From: Pseudomonadota bacterium
Lineage (GTDB): Bacteria > Pseudomonadota > Gammaproteobacteria > Burkholderiales > Burkholderiaceae_C
NCBI GenBank assembly: GCA_029780695.1
Contig: JAKOYD010000067.1
Span: 1 to 56,820 of the forward strand
Length of the DNA stretch: 56,820 bases
Reading direction: 5' to 3'
Positions 35,466 through 45,474 of this stretch are shown here, piece after piece (position 1 is the stretch's first letter; each line of letters opens with the position of its first letter). A model generated the notes under the pieces. It ran no database searches and was not told the origin of the DNA. It saw only the letters and a program-made list of their open reading frames with translations. Made by a program: the position numbers and the translations under genes.

Positions 35466-37676
35466 GTTTTTCCCGGCCTTGGCCGTAGCCTTCTTGACCG
35501 CGGATTTCAGCGCCTGCATGGGCGACGCCCGCGCGCTGCCGCGGTCGGTGTCGCGCTGCTGGCGCGCGCTGCGCTTGGCGGACTTGCGGGCCGGCTGGCC
35601 GCGTTCGCCGGCGGGCACGCCCTTGTCACGCAGGGCGCGGGACACCAGCTCGTCGCCTTCGCGCACCAGGCGAAAGTCGATGCGCCGGCCGTCCAGATCG
35701 ACGCGGCTGACCTGCACGCGCACCTTGGTGCCCAGCACATAGCGGATGCCGGTGCGTTCGCCGCGCAGTTCCTGCCGCACCTCGTCGAAGCGGAAGTATT
35801 CGCCGCCCAGTTCGGTGATGTGCACCAGGCCTTCGACGTACAGGTCGTTCAGTGTCACGAACAGGCCGAAGCTGGTGGCCGCGCTGACGGTGCCGCCGAA
35901 CTCCTCGCCCAGGTGCTCCTTCATGTACTTGCACTTGAGCCACGCCTCGACGTCGCGGCTGGCTTCGTCGGCGCGGCGCTCGTTGGCGCTGCAGTGCAGG
36001 CCGGCGGCTTCCCAGGCCAGCATCTCGGGCGACTGCCTTTTGACCTGCGGCGGCGCATCGGTCTTGCGCGCGGCGCTATTTTTTTGCAAGCGCGCACGCA
36101 GCTTTTCGTGCGCCTCGCCGGGTGTGGGCAGCGCCGGCAACTGGTACTTGCGCTCGGCCAGGATGGCCTTGATGACGCGGTGCACCAGCAGGTCGGGGTA
36201 GCGGCGAATCGGGCTGGTGAAGTGCGTGTAGGCCTCGTACGCCAGGCCGAAGTGCCCGCTATTGACGGGCGTGTAGATGGCCTGGCTCATCGAGCGCAGC
36301 AGCATCATGTGGATTTGCGCGGCGTCGGGGCGGTCCTTGGTGGCTTCGGCGATGCGCTGGAACTCCGACGGGTGCGGCGTGTCGCTGATCGACAGGCCCA
36401 GCCCCAGCGCCTTCAGGTAGGCACGCAGGGTGTCCTGCTTCTCGGGCGTGGGGCCTTCGTGCACGCGAAACAGCCCCGCGTGCTTGCTACCGCCGATGAA
36501 GTCGGCGCTGCAGACGTTGGCGGCCAGCATGCATTCCTCGATGAGCCGGTGCGCGTCGTTGCGCACGCGTGGCACGATCTTCTCGATGCGGCCCGATTCA
36601 TCGCACACGATCTGCGTCTCGACGGTGTCGAAGTCGACCGCCCCGCGCGCCTGCCGAGCCTTCAGCAGTGCGCGAAACACGTCGTGCAGGTTGAGCAGGT
36701 CGGTGACTTGGTCGCGCCGCCGCGCCGCCTCGGGGCCGCGCGTGTTGGCCAGGATGGCCGCCACCTCGGTGTACGTAAAGCGCGCGTGGCTGAACATCAC
36801 CGCCGGGTAAAACTGGTAGGCCACCACCTCGCCCTTGGCCGACACCATCATGTCGCACACCATGCACAGGCGTTCGACGTCGGGGTTGAGCGAGCACAGG
36901 CCGTTGCTGATCTTTTCGGGCAGCATGGGGATCACGCGGCGCGGAAAGTACACGCTGGTGGCGCGGTCGTAGGCGTCCACGTCCAGCGGGTGCCCGGTCT
37001 TGACGTAATGGCTGACGTCGGCAATGGCCACCAGCAGGCGCCAGCCGTTGGGCTTCTTGCCGCGCCCGCTGACCACGGCAGGCTCGCAGTACACGGCGTC
37101 GTCGAAGTCGCGCGCGTCCTCGCCGTCAATGGTGCACAGCGGCACGTCGGTCAGATCGACGCGGTCGCGCTGGTCGGCCGGCTGAACGGTGTCGGGCAGC
37201 GCGCGCGCCTCGCCAATGGCGGCGTCGGAGAACTGGTGCGGCACGCCGTATTTGCGCACGGCGATCTCGATCTCCATGCCGGGGTCGTCGATCTCGCCCA
37301 GCACCTCTTTCACGCGGCCCACGGGTTGGCCGTACAGCGCGGGCGGCTCGGTCAGTTCGACCACCACCACCTGCCCCGTGCGCGCGTCGCCGATGGCCGG
37401 CTTGGGAATCAGCACATCCTGGCCGTAGCGCTTGTCCTCGGGCGCCACCAGCCAGATGCCGCCTTCGTTGAGCAGCCGCCCGATGATGGGATGCGGCGGG
37501 CGTTCCACGATTTCCAGCACGCGGCCCTCGGGCCGGCCGCGCCGGTCCTGCCGCACCACACGCACCTTGACGCGGTCGCGGTGCAACACCGCGCGCATCT
37601 CGTTGGGCGGCAGATAGATGTCCGGCTCGCCGTCGTCGCGCAGCACGAAACCGTGGCCGTCGCGGTGGCCTTGCAC
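35439..37676 (-). CDS. rnr: Ribonuclease R, with no standard N-terminal region
   Basis: Processive 3'-5' exoribonuclease that degrades structured RNA. From GTG 37676 the product is 745 aa (E. coli RNase R is about 813). It has cold-shock domains (GHRDGHGFVLRDDGEPDIYL at 3-22), the RNB catalytic domain with DGEDARDFDD at 184-193, an S1 domain, and a Lys/Arg-rich tail. Family-like sequence (ISSGLLDEIEGTVQG) continues upstream in frame with no ATG, GTG or TTG before a stop in the opposite-strand tRNA region. A perfect AAGGA at 37734-37738 sits 6 nt before an ATC codon at 37725-37727, so translation may begin at a rare start there. The N-terminal helix-turn-helix of RNase R is absent. The stop codon lies in a family A repeat. 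Confidence 0.93.
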   Translation of the reverse strand: MQGHRDGHGFVLRDDGEPDIYLPPNEMRAVLHRDRVKVRVVRQDRRGRPEGRVLEIVERPPHPIIGRLLNEGGIWLVAPEDKRYGQDVLIPKPAIGDARTGQVVVVELTEPPALYGQPVGRVKEVLGEIDDPGMEIEIAVRKYGVPHQFSDAAIGEARALPDTVQPADQRDRVDLTDVPLCTIDGEDARDFDDAVYCEPAVVSGRGKKPNGWRLLVAIADVSHYVKTGHPLDVDAYDRATSVYFPRRVIPMLPEKISNGLCSLNPDVERLCMVCDMMVSAKGEVVAYQFYPAVMFSHARFTYTEVAAILANTRGPEAARRRDQVTDLLNLHDVFRALLKARQARGAVDFDTVETQIVCDESGRIEKIVPRVRNDAHRLIEECMLAANVCSADFIGGSKHAGLFRVHEGPTPEKQDTLRAYLKALGLGLSISDTPHPSEFQRIAEATKDRPDAAQIHMMLLRSMSQAIYTPVNSGHFGLAYEAYTHFTSPIRRYPDLLVHRVIKAILAERKYQLPALPTPGEAHEKLRARLQKNSAARKTDAPPQVKRQSPEMLAWEAAGLHCSANERRADEASRDVEAWLKCKYMKEHLGEEFGGTVSAATSFGLFVTLNDLYVEGLVHITELGGEYFRFDEVRQELRGERTGIRYVLGTKVRVQVSRVDLDGRRIDFRLVREGDELVSRALRDKGVPAGERGQPARKSAKRSARQQRDTDRGSARASPMQALKSAVKKATAKAGKNGKPRKSRR

Positions 37677-37748
37677 CGTGCCTTCAATTTCATCCAGCAG
37701 GCCGCTGGAAATGTCTGAATTTTTGATATAGAATCCTTGTTTCCTGAT

Positions 37749-37833
<85 letters not shown>

Positions 37834-37876
37834 TCATATTGATACGCCATGGCTGATTCAGCCAAGGCACTTGCAA

Positions 37877-37904
37877 AAAGCCGCCATTGAGCGGCTTTCT
37901 TTTT
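37877..37904 (+). terminator. Intrinsic terminator after tRNA-Leu(CAG)
   Basis: AAAGCCGC and GCGGCTTT form an 8-bp perfect stem around CATTGA, followed by CTTTTT. Confidence 0.9.
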
Positions 37905-37905
37905 G

Positions 37906-37938
37906 GCTGCGTGGCGGGCTTGCGCGTCGCCACGCAGC
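37906..37938. repeat. Strong 11-bp inverted repeat
   Basis: GCTGCGTGGCG and CGCCACGCAGC pair perfectly around an 11-nt loop, directly after the tRNA terminator and before rimO's 3' end. It has no T-run. The rest of the 190-bp gap shows nothing else apart from the rimO terminator. Confidence 0.6.
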
Positions 37939-38009
37939 AACACCCGCGGCGCCAACACTTGGGGCCCCCGCCAGCCGCACACGCAGCGCCCCGTGGCTGG
38001 CGCACCACA

Positions 38010-38027
38010 AAATGGGCTCCGCCCCAT
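38010..38027 (-). terminator. Short hairpin and T-run at the rimO 3' end
   Basis: On the minus strand ATGGG-GCGGAG-CCCAT is followed by TTTT, overlapping the rimO stop codon. The stem is short, so termination is probably partial. Confidence 0.5.
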
Positions 38028-39448
38028 CACACTGGCATGCCGATCAGGTCGTGCCCTTGCGTGCCCACGATGCGCGCGCGGGTGAAGTCGCCCACCTTCA
38101 GCGTCTTGCTGATCTTCTCGGGCGGCAGCAGGTGCACCACGCCGTCGATTTCGGGCGCATCGGCATAGCTGCGGCCCACGCCGCCCTTGCGGCCCATGGC
38201 GGGTGCCGAATCCACCAGCACCTGCATGGTCGCGCCGAAGCGCTGGCGCAGCTTGGCGGTCGATACCGATTCGGCCACCGCCATGAAGCGAGCCCGGCGC
38301 TCCTCGCGCAATTCAGGGGGCAGCATGCCAGGCAACTGGTTGGCGGTGGCGCCTTCGACCGGGGAGTAGGCAAAACAGCCCGCGCGGTCGATGCGGGCTT
38401 CGCGCAGAAAGTCCAGCAGGTGCTCGAACTCGGCCTCGGTCTCGCCAGGGAATCCGGCGATGAAGGTGGAACGGATCACCAGCTCCGGACACATCTCGCG
38501 CCAGCGCGCGATGCGCTCCAGGTTCTTCTCGCCGCTGGCGGGCCGCTTCATGCGCCGCAGCACGTCCGGGTGGCTGTGCTGAAAGGGCACGTCCAGATAG
38601 GGCAGCACCTTGCCTTCGGCCATCAGCGGAATGATCTCGTCGACAGATGGGTACGGGTAGACGTAATGCAAGCGCACCCAGGCGCCGTGCGGCTCGGCCA
38701 GCTCGGCCAGCGCCTGCACCAGCTCCAGCATGCGCGTCCTGACGGGGCGGCCGTCCCAGAAACCGGTGCGGTACTTCACATCGACGCCGTAGGCCGACGT
38801 GTCCTGGCTGATCACCAGCAGCTCTTTCACGCCGCCTTCGAACAATGCGCGCGCCTCCTTCAGCACGTCGCCAATCGGGCGGCTGACCAGGTCGCCGCGC
38901 ATCGACGGGATGATGCAGAAGGTGCAGCGGTGGTTGCAGCCCTCGCTGATCTTCAGGTAGGCGTAGTGCCGCGGCGTCAGCTTCAGGCCCGCTTCGCCGA
39001 ACGCGCCAGGCACCAGGTCGATGAACGGGTCGTGCGGCTTGGGGCAATGCTGGTGCACCGCGTCCATCACTTCCTGCGTGGCGTGCGGCCCGGTCACGGC
39101 CAGCACCGAAGGGTGCAGGTGCTTGACCAGATTTTCAGCGCCTTGCGTGCCGCCAGCGCTTACCCCATCAGAGGATATTGCTATCGTTTTTGCACCCAAA
39201 CAACCGGTGACGATGACCTTGCCGTTCTGGTTCAGGGCCTCGCCGATGGTGTCCAGGCTTTCCTTCACCGCCTCGTCGATGAAGCCGCAGGTGTTGACAA
39301 TGACGAGGTCGGCGCCTTCGAAGGTCTTGCTGGTCGCGTAGCCCTCGGCCGAAAGCTGCGTGAGGATCAGTTCCGAATCCGTCAGGGCCTTCGGGCAGCC
39401 CAGGCTCACAAAGCCGATGCGCGGCGCGGGCGCGTTGATTTCAGTCAT
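38027..39448 (-). CDS. rimO: Ribosomal protein S12 methylthiotransferase
   Basis: Radical-SAM enzyme that adds a methylthio group to an Asp of ribosomal protein S12. The 473-aa product has the N-terminal cluster cysteines C18, C54 and C83. The radical-SAM CxxxCxxC is C171, C175, C178 (CNHRCTFC), and a TRAM domain closes the C-terminus. Compared with E. coli RimO from memory, GCLGAK joins directly to EDQIREVHPKVL. Here about 17 residues (88-104, [17 protein letters not shown]) intervene before [12 protein letters not shown], and they are encoded by a family A element. It precedes no operon partner; phaR lies upstream on the same strand. Confidence 0.97.
   Translation of the reverse strand: MTEINAPAPRIGFVSLGCPKALTDSELILTQLSAEGYATSKTFEGADLVIVNTCGFIDEAVKESLDTIGEALNQNGKVIVTGCLGAKTIAISSDGVSAGGTQGAENLVKHLHPSVLAVTGPHATQEVMDAVHQHCPKPHDPFIDLVPGAFGEAGLKLTPRHYAYLKISEGCNHRCTFCIIPSMRGDLVSRPIGDVLKEARALFEGGVKELLVISQDTSAYGVDVKYRTGFWDGRPVRTRMLELVQALAELAEPHGAWVRLHYVYPYPSVDEIIPLMAEGKVLPYLDVPFQHSHPDVLRRMKRPASGEKNLERIARWREMCPELVIRSTFIAGFPGETEAEFEHLLDFLREARIDRAGCFAYSPVEGATANQLPGMLPPELREERRARFMAVAESVSTAKLRQRFGATMQVLVDSAPAMGRKGGVGRSYADAPEIDGVVHLLPPEKISKTLKVGDFTRARIVGTQGHDLIGMPV
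39137..39195 (-). repeat. Family A palindromic element inserted in rimO
   Basis: On the minus strand: GCAAAAACGATAGCAATATC, CTCTGATGGGGTAAGCGC, TGGCGGC. It is read in frame in rimO and corresponds to an apparent 17-residue (51-nt) insertion. Confidence 0.85.
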
Positions 39449-39509
39449 GGCGCGATTGTCGCAGCCTTACCCCGTTTTCGTGGGCCGCGCACCCTGCCAT
39501 TTCAGCCGC

Positions 39510-40079
39510 TCAAGGCGTGGTTCTTTTGATCCCGAACGCGCCCAGCATCTGCTCGGTCTGGCGCGTCATCTGCTCCTGCATCTGCAAAAACAGCGTCTTG
39601 CTCTGCTCCAGGTAGCTGCCCATCATGCCCTGCATCAGCGGCGACTGCATGCCCATGAACTGGGTCCACATCTCCGGCGTCAGCCCCTGCGACTGCTCTG
39701 CCAGCTTGGCCTGGATTTCGATGAACGCCTGGATGTTCTTTTCGAGATAGCTGCCCATGAAGCCCTGCATGGCATGACCGTAAAAACGGATGATGTGCGC
39801 CAGCATCGCCTCGGTGAACATGGGCGCGCCGCTGGCCTCTTCTTCCAGGATGATCTGCAGCAGGATGCTGCGCGTCAGGTCCTCGCCGGTCTTGGCGTCG
39901 CGCACGACAAAAACTTCGTGCGCCATCACCAGTTCGCGCACCTGCGCCAGCGTGATGTAGGTGGACGTGTCGGTGTCGTACAGGCGCCGGTTGGGGTACT
40001 TCTTGATCACCCTCAACGGCGCGGGCTTGCTGCCCGAGGAAGCCGTGCTGGCCGCTTCGCTTGCTTTGGGACGACTCAT
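39510..40079 (-). CDS. phaR: Polyhydroxyalkanoate synthesis repressor PhaR
   Basis: DNA-binding regulator that senses PHA granules and represses phasin (phaP) genes. The 189-aa product has the PHB accumulation regulatory DNA-binding domain at about 22-85, with the characteristic KKYPNRRLYDTDTSTYITL. The PHB-binding helical region follows (FYGHAMQGFMGSYLEKNIQ, repeated in form later as MGSYLEQSKTLFLQM). ATG 40079 is chosen because the family begins there; the longer frame adds unrelated sequence. No phaC, phaA or phaB lies in the window, so the targets must be elsewhere. Confidence 0.95.
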   Translation of the reverse strand: MSRPKASEAASTASSGSKPAPLRVIKKYPNRRLYDTDTSTYITLAQVRELVMAHEVFVVRDAKTGEDLTRSILLQIILEEEASGAPMFTEAMLAHIIRFYGHAMQGFMGSYLEKNIQAFIEIQAKLAEQSQGLTPEMWTQFMGMQSPLMQGMMGSYLEQSKTLFLQMQEQMTRQTEQMLGAFGIKRTTP

Positions 40080-40251
40080 GGACGGAGCTGCCTGTACGGG
40101 CTGTTGCACTGCAACAGATTTTAGGCGCCGCCCTGCCCCGCGCCGGGCCTGACTTACCCTGATGCAGCACCGCCCCGCAACCTTCGCGGATCTGCCGCAC
40201 GCCGTCGCGTCCGCGCGTGGCGGGTGAACCGGGCGCACCCAACATGACAAC

Positions 40252-40288
40252 AAAAAAAAGCCCGCCACGATGAACGTGGCAGGCTTTT
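40252..40288 (-). terminator. Intrinsic terminator after tRNA-Lys
   Basis: On the minus strand AAAAGCCTGCCACG pairs with CGTGGCGGGCTTTT around TTCAT and continues into an eight-T run. This is a strong terminator. Confidence 0.92.
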
Positions 40289-40299
40289 CACGTGTTTTT

Positions 40300-40375
40300 T
40301 GGTGGGTCGTGCAGGATTCGAACCTGCGACCAACGGATTAAAAGTCCGCTGCTCTACCAACTGAGCTAACGACCC
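40300..40375 (-). tRNA. tRNA-Lys (anticodon TTT)
   Basis: A 76-nt tRNA with encoded CCA. The acceptor stem is GGGTCGT/ACGACCC, the D arm is TAGCTCAGTTGGTAGAGCA, and the anticodon loop is CTTTTAA with TTT at 40340-40342. The T arm is GCAGG-TTCGAAT-CCTGC. It is a single-gene transcript between phaR and tcdA. Confidence 0.98.
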
Positions 40376-40416
40376 CCACACCGCGTCGCCAGCATATACC
40401 GGCGATCAGGTGAGCC

Positions 40417-41247
40417 TCAAATTATAGCGCTATTTTTGGCCGCGTTCTTGGCCAGTTGATCGAGCACCCAGCCGGCGGCGCACAGGCCGAAGGTGGCGGT
40501 GACGGTGACCAGCGATCCATAACCGTGGCAGTTCAGCGAGCCGTCGTGGTCTTGCGGCGTGTCGCACGCCTCGGGCAGAGCCACGTTTTCGCGGCTGAAC
40601 ACCGCCGCCACGCCGATGCGCTTGCCGCCCGCGGGCGCGCCGTGCTGGCGGCGCAGGCGGTAGCGCAATTGGGCGATCAGCGGGTCGTGCGTGACTTCGG
40701 CGATGTCGGCGATCTCGACGCGTTCGGCATGGCGTTTTCCCCCGGCGGCGCCAACGGTGATGAATAGCTGCCCGCCCCGCAGCGCCCACGCGGCCATGGC
40801 CAGCTTGGCCGCCATCTGGTCGCACGCGTCGATCACCGCATCGACCGGCGTGGGCAGCACGCTGGGCCAATTGGCGGGTTCGACGAAATCCTCGACCCCA
40901 TGCACCGCGCACGCGGGGTTGATGAGCGCGATGCGGTCGCGCATGGCCTGCACCTTGGCCTGGCCGATGGTACCGGTGAGCGCATGGATCTGCCGATTGA
41001 CGTTGGATTCGGCCACGTGGTCCAGGTCGATCAGCGTGATCTGCGCGACGCCGCTGCGCGCCAGGGCTTCGGCGGCCCATGAACCGACGCCACCGATGCC
41101 CACCACCGCCACGTGGGCGGCGCGGATGCGCGCAGCCCCTTGGCCTGCGTAAAGGCGTGCCAGCGCGCCAAAGCGGCGCTCGCCGTCGACTCCATCGACT
41201 TCGCGGACGGTCGGCGACGACGTCACGACGACCGATCCAGCCGCCAT
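40417..41247 (-). CDS. tcdA: tRNA threonylcarbamoyladenosine dehydratase (TcdA/CsdL, ThiF family)
   Basis: E1-like ATP-dependent enzyme that cyclises t6A37 to ct6A in ANN-decoding tRNAs. The 276-aa product has the ATP-binding glycine loop VAVVGIGGVGSWAAEAL at 47-63. IDLDHVAESNVNRQIHAL and IDACDQMAAKLAM are the adenylation-site segments. HGSLNCHGYGSLVTVT-like sequence (DGSLNCHGYGSLVTV) lies near the C-terminus. Its start overlaps the 3' end of the YeeE-like gene by 25 nt, implying coupling. The last codons and stop (KNSAII) overlap the tRNA-Lys promoter region. Confidence 0.94.
   Translation of the reverse strand: MAAGSVVVTSSPTVREVDGVDGERRFGALARLYAGQGAARIRAAHVAVVGIGGVGSWAAEALARSGVAQITLIDLDHVAESNVNRQIHALTGTIGQAKVQAMRDRIALINPACAVHGVEDFVEPANWPSVLPTPVDAVIDACDQMAAKLAMAAWALRGGQLFITVGAAGGKRHAERVEIADIAEVTHDPLIAQLRYRLRRQHGAPAGGKRIGVAAVFSRENVALPEACDTPQDHDGSLNCHGYGSLVTVTATFGLCAAGWVLDQLAKNAAKNSAII
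40421..40426 (-). promoter_or_regulatory. Candidate -10 box for tRNA-Lys
   Basis: The minus strand reads GCGCTATAATTTG, a perfect TATAAT about 46 bp before the tRNA 5' end and overlapping the end of tcdA. A second candidate, TATATG, lies at about 40393-40398. The surrounding AAAAATAGCGCTATAATTTG also resembles the AT-rich end of family A. Confidence 0.45.
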
Positions 41248-42341
41248 GACTGGTACTTCAACGCCAGCACCGCGCCGGCCGCGATGGCGGCCACGGCGGT
41301 AAAGCTGGTCAGGCTCAGGTTGGACAGCCCGCTCAAGCCCTGCCCGAAGGTGCAGCCCAGCGCCGTCACACCGCCCACGCCCATCAGCACGGCACCGACC
41401 AGGTGATTGGCCAGGTCTTCCGTGGTACGAAAGCCCTCCCAGCGAAACTGGCGCGTGGCCAGCGCATGCAGCGTCGCGCCCACCACCACGCCGGCGACCG
41501 ATGCCACGCCCAGGCTCAGGCGCTGGCCGCGATCGCTGAAAAAGATGAGCCAGTCGATGCTGTGCGCCAGCGGGCCGGTGAAGGTGACGGCCTCCATGCG
41601 GCCGCTGCGCGTGGCCAGGTAGGCGGCTTCCAGCGTCTCGGGGTGTTCAGCGACGTAGCCAACATGGCCGCTCAGCCACCACATGGCGACGATCACGCCA
41701 CCCACGCCCAGGCCCGCCAGCAAATTGGTGCCCGTGATGAAGCCGCGCCCCGCCAGCGCCCAGGCCACCAGCGGAACGCCCACCAGCAGCGCGGCGCCCA
41801 GCATGCTGGCGCCCAGCGGCCAGCCGCCCGCCGACGCGACCAGATAACCCAGCGTGGCCGGGCCGTCGAAGGTGATCGCCGCCTTGTCCACCGTGGCGTT
41901 GCGCGCGACCGCCGTGATGCCGCGCAGCGTGGCATAGGCGGCCAGCCCCATCACCAGAAAGACGACCAGCGACTTGAGGCTGCCCGCGCCCATGCGTACC
42001 AGCGTCCGTGCGCCGCAGCCCGACGACAGCACCATGCCAACGCCGAACAGCAACCCGCCCACCAGCGCCGACAGCCAGGCCCACGCCGCCGTCGCGTACA
42101 GCGAATCCGCGGGCCGCACCCAGCCGCCCCACGCCAGCACGCCAAAGCCGACGATCGCCACGCCCGCGGCCAGCACCCACTGGCGCAGGCGGGTGGCGTC
42201 GCCCGCGGCCAGCACGTCGGCGATGGCGCCCATGGTGCAGTAGCGCGTGCGGTGCATGACGGCGCCCAGCAGCACCGAAAGCGCAAACGCGCCCCACAGC
42301 ACGCCGCGCGCCAGCCCGTCGATCTCTTGCGTTGTCGGCAT
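41223..42341 (-). CDS. YeeE/YedE family (TsuA-like) membrane transporter
   Basis: A 372-aa integral membrane protein with about ten hydrophobic segments. It resembles the YeeE/TsuA family, whose characterised members import thiosulfate. The conserved cysteine motifs of the family are visible: HRTRYCTMGAI near residue 36, LSSGCGARTLVRMG near 109, and ALGCTFGQGLSGLSNLS near 325. No TusA-like YeeD partner is adjacent, but tusA and cysM lie 5-7 kb away. It overlaps tcdA by 25 nt. The substrate is inferred from the family only. Confidence 0.88.
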   Translation of the reverse strand: MPTTQEIDGLARGVLWGAFALSVLLGAVMHRTRYCTMGAIADVLAAGDATRLRQWVLAAGVAIVGFGVLAWGGWVRPADSLYATAAWAWLSALVGGLLFGVGMVLSSGCGARTLVRMGAGSLKSLVVFLVMGLAAYATLRGITAVARNATVDKAAITFDGPATLGYLVASAGGWPLGASMLGAALLVGVPLVAWALAGRGFITGTNLLAGLGVGGVIVAMWWLSGHVGYVAEHPETLEAAYLATRSGRMEAVTFTGPLAHSIDWLIFFSDRGQRLSLGVASVAGVVVGATLHALATRQFRWEGFRTTEDLANHLVGAVLMGVGGVTALGCTFGQGLSGLSNLSLTSFTAVAAIAAGAVLALKYQSWRLDRSS

Positions 42342-42406
42342 GGGGCGCGATTCTAGTCAAGGCAAGCCCGTTGGCGCGGCGGCGCTGCCACGCCGCGCAG
42401 CTGCCT

Positions 42407-42463
42407 TAAGCTATATTTTTAATAGCTTTAAACGCTTTTTTTGCCTGCGCCAGCGCCTGGTTT
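42407..42463 (+). repeat. Family A palindromic element upstream of valS
   Basis: Reads TTAAGCTATATTTTTAATAG, CTTTAAACGCTTTTTTTGCC, TGCGCCAGCGCC. The left end is itself a small palindrome (AGCTAT...ATAGCT). The rest of the 261-bp gap holds a possible -10 (TAAAAT, 42516-42521) and a ~75-nt valS leader with no structure I recognise. Confidence 0.7.
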
Positions 42464-42602
42464 TGCCCCAGAGACAGCAGCGGCCGGCGTGCCCGCCCGG
42501 CGGTCGTCGGCTGGCTAAAATCGCAGGTTTAGCGCCTGCCCCACGGGTGCCGACGAAACCCGCCTTTTTCCCGCGTCCGCGCGGTTCATGCCATCTTCCG
42601 CC

Positions 42603-45452
42603 ATGTCTGATCAGCTGCAGCAACCGGGGCTTGCGTCCCTGTCCAAATCCTTCGAGCCTTCCGCCGTCGAATCGCGCTGGGGCCCGGCGTGGGAACAGGC
42701 GGGCCTGGGCCGCGCCGGTTATCGCGGCACCGGCACGCCCAACGCCGAGGCGGCTACCCAGGGCGAGAACTTCGCCATCCAGCTGCCGCCGCCCAACGTG
42801 ACGGGCACGCTGCACATGGGCCATGCGTTCAACCAGACGATCATGGACAGCCTGACGCGCTACCACCGCATGCGGGGCTACAACACGCTGTGGGTGCCGG
42901 GCACCGACCATGCCGGCATCGCCACGCAGATCGTGGTGGAACGGCAACTGCAGGAAAAAGGCCAGAACCGCCACGACCTGGGCCGCAAGAACTTCGTCGC
43001 CCGCGTGTGGGAATGGAAGAAGCAGTCCGGCGACACCATTACGCGCCAGATGCGCCGCATGGGCGCCAGCGTGGACTGGGGGCACGAATACTTCACCATG
43101 GACGACAAGCTGTCCAAGGTGGTGACCGAAACCTTCGTGCGCCTGTACGAACAGGGCCTGATCTACCGCGGCAAACGCCTCGTCAACTGGGACCCGGAGC
43201 TGAAGACCGCCGTGTCCGACCTCGAAGTCGAGAGCGAGGAAGAGGACGGCTTCCTGTGGCACATCGCCTATCCGCTGGCCGATGGCAGTGGCGAAAAACT
43301 GGTCGTGGCCACCACGCGCCCCGAAACCATGCTGGGCGACGTGGCGGTGATGGTGCACCCGGAGGATGAGCGCTATCAGCACCTGATCGGCAAGATGGTC
43401 ACGCTGCCGCTGGTCGGGCGCGAGATCCCCGTCATTGCCGACGACTATGTGGACAAAGACTTCGGCACCGGCGTGGTCAAGGTCACGCCCGCGCACGATG
43501 CGAACGACTATGCGGTGGGCCAGCGCCACGGCCTGCCAATGATCGGCGTGCTGAACCTCGACGCCACGATCAACGACAACGCGCCCGACATCTTCCGCGG
43601 GCTGAACCGCTTTGCCGCCCGCAAGGCCATCGTGGCCGACCTCGATTCGCAGGGCCTGCTGGTCGAAACCAAGAAGCACAAGCTGATGGTGCCGCGCTGC
43701 GCCCGCACCGGGCAGATCATCGAGCCGATGCTGACCGACCAGTGGTTCGTCGCCATGACCAAGGCGGACGAAACGGGCAAGTCCATCGCCCAAAAAGCCA
43801 TCGACGCCGTGCAGTCCGGCCAGGTGCGCTTCGTGCCGGAGAACTGGGTCAACACCTACAACCAGTGGATGAACAACATCCAGGACTGGTGCATCAGCCG
43901 CCAGCTGTGGTGGGGGCACCAGATTCCGGCCTGGTATGGCGACGATGGTTCAGTTTTTGTAGCACGCGACGAAGCAGAGGCACGCGCCAAGGCCCAGAAG
44001 CAGGGCTATACCGGTGCATTGACCCGCGACGAAGACGTGCTGGACACCTGGTATTCGTCGGCGCTGGTGCCGTTCTCGTCGCTCGGCTGGCCCGACAAGA
44101 CCGAAGACCTGTCGCTGTACCTGCCGTCCTCCGTGCTCGTCACCGGCCACGACATCATCTTCTTCTGGGTCGCCCGGATGATCATGATGACGACGCACTT
44201 CACCGGCCAGGTGCCGTTCCGCGACGTCTACATCCACGGCCTGGTGCTGGACGCGCACGGCAAGAAGATGAGCAAGTCGGAAGGCAACGTGCTTGACCCG
44301 GTGGATCTGATCGACGGCATCGCGCTGGAACCCCTGCTGGAAAAGCGCACCACCGGCCTGCGCAAGCCCGAGACCGCGCCCAAGGTGCGCGAAAACACCA
44401 AGAAAGAGTTTCCAGACGGCATCCCCGGCTACGGCGCCGATGCGCTGCGCTTCACCTTTGCGGCCATGGCCACGCTGGGGCGCACCGTCAACTTTGACTC
44501 GAAGCGCTGCGAGGGCTACCGCAACTTCTGCAACAAGCTGTGGAACGCATCGCGCTTCGTGCTGATGAACTGCGAGGGCTACGATTGCGATAGCAGCGGA
44601 GACAGCTCTGGCGAGCGCAGCGCCGCCGACCGCTGGATCGTCAGCCGCCTGCAGAAGACCGAGGCCGCGGTGGCCAAGGGCTTTGAAGACTACCGCCTCG
44701 ACGTGGTGGCCAACACGCTGTACGACTTCGTCTGGAACGAGTACTGCGACTGGTACCTCGAAATCGCCAAGGTGCAGATCCAGACCGGCACGCCCGAGCA
44801 GCAGCGCGCCACGCGCCGTACGCTGATCCGCGTGCTGGAGGCCATCCTGCGGCTGGCCCACCCGATCATCCCGTTCGTGACCGAGGCCTTGTGGCAGGTG
44901 GTGGCGCCCATCGCCGGCAAGACCGGCGATTCGATTGCGGTGGCGCCCTACCCGCAGGCGCAGGCGGTCAACATCGACGAAGCGGCCGAAGCGCAGGTCG
45001 CGCGGCTGAAGCAGTTTGTCGACGCCTGCCGCAACCTGCGCGGTGAAATGGGCGTATCGCCCGCGCAGCGCCTGCCGCTGTACGCGCTGGGCGATGCCGA
45101 CTTCGTGCGCGACCATGCCGCCGTGCTGCAGGCGCTGGCCAAGCTGAGCGAAGTGCAGGTGTTTGACCGCGAAGCCGACTGGCAGGCCGCCGCCCAGGCC
45201 GCGCCGGTGGCCGTGGTGGGCGATGCGCGGCTGGCGCTGTTCATGCAGATCGACGTGGCGGCCGAGCGTGCGCGCCTGGGCAAGGAAGCGGCGCGGCTGG
45301 AAGGCGAAATGACCAAGGCATCGGCCAAGCTGGGCAACGAAGCCTTCGTCGCCAAGGCACCGCCGGCGGTGATCGAGCAGGAGAAAAAGCGCGTGGCCGA
45401 TTTCGGTGCGGCGCTGGAGAAGATTCGCGCCCAACTGGCCCGGCTGGGCTGA
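42603..45452 (+). CDS. valS: Valyl-tRNA synthetase
   Basis: Class I aminoacyl-tRNA synthetase charging tRNA-Val, with an editing domain. The 949-aa product (954 from an in-frame ATG at 42588) has the HIGH box as [13 protein letters not shown] and the KMSKS loop in [24 protein letters not shown] lies in the editing domain. A C-terminal coiled-coil arm ends the protein (from [20 protein letters not shown]). Residues ~661-673 ([15 protein letters not shown]) coincide with a family A-like element at the junction to the anticodon-binding domain. It converges with the next gene, only 22 bp apart. Confidence 0.98.
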   Translation: MSDQLQQPGLASLSKSFEPSAVESRWGPAWEQAGLGRAGYRGTGTPNAEAATQGENFAIQLPPPNVTGTLHMGHAFNQTIMDSLTRYHRMRGYNTLWVPGTDHAGIATQIVVERQLQEKGQNRHDLGRKNFVARVWEWKKQSGDTITRQMRRMGASVDWGHEYFTMDDKLSKVVTETFVRLYEQGLIYRGKRLVNWDPELKTAVSDLEVESEEEDGFLWHIAYPLADGSGEKLVVATTRPETMLGDVAVMVHPEDERYQHLIGKMVTLPLVGREIPVIADDYVDKDFGTGVVKVTPAHDANDYAVGQRHGLPMIGVLNLDATINDNAPDIFRGLNRFAARKAIVADLDSQGLLVETKKHKLMVPRCARTGQIIEPMLTDQWFVAMTKADETGKSIAQKAIDAVQSGQVRFVPENWVNTYNQWMNNIQDWCISRQLWWGHQIPAWYGDDGSVFVARDEAEARAKAQKQGYTGALTRDEDVLDTWYSSALVPFSSLGWPDKTEDLSLYLPSSVLVTGHDIIFFWVARMIMMTTHFTGQVPFRDVYIHGLVLDAHGKKMSKSEGNVLDPVDLIDGIALEPLLEKRTTGLRKPETAPKVRENTKKEFPDGIPGYGADALRFTFAAMATLGRTVNFDSKRCEGYRNFCNKLWNASRFVLMNCEGYDCDSSGDSSGERSAADRWIVSRLQKTEAAVAKGFEDYRLDVVANTLYDFVWNEYCDWYLEIAKVQIQTGTPEQQRATRRTLIRVLEAILRLAHPIIPFVTEALWQVVAPIAGKTGDSIAVAPYPQAQAVNIDEAAEAQVARLKQFVDACRNLRGEMGVSPAQRLPLYALGDADFVRDHAAVLQALAKLSEVQVFDREADWQAAAQAAPVAVVGDARLALFMQIDVAAERARLGKEAARLEGEMTKASAKLGNEAFVAKAPPAVIEQEKKRVADFGAALEKIRAQLARLG
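44585..44625 (+). repeat. Family A-like element inside valS
   Basis: GATTGCGATAGCAGCGGAGA, CAGCTCTGGCGAGCGCAGCG, CCGCC follows the family pattern ATAGC, CTGGC, AGCGC, GCC. It is read in frame in a variable linker. Moderate resemblance only. Confidence 0.5.
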
Positions 45453-45474
45453 ACGGGCGTGTCGCCCCGGCCGA

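Noticed and set aside
40410..40440. Family A copy at the tcdA stop codon
   Set aside because: The AT-rich core is better read as the TATAAT promoter of tRNA-Lys, and the hairpin half is missing. It is kept only as a possible remnant.
43948..43990. TTTTTGTAGCA stretch in valS as another family A copy
   Set aside because: Only the AT-rich end matches; there is no hairpin half, and the peptide fits a normal ValS segment.
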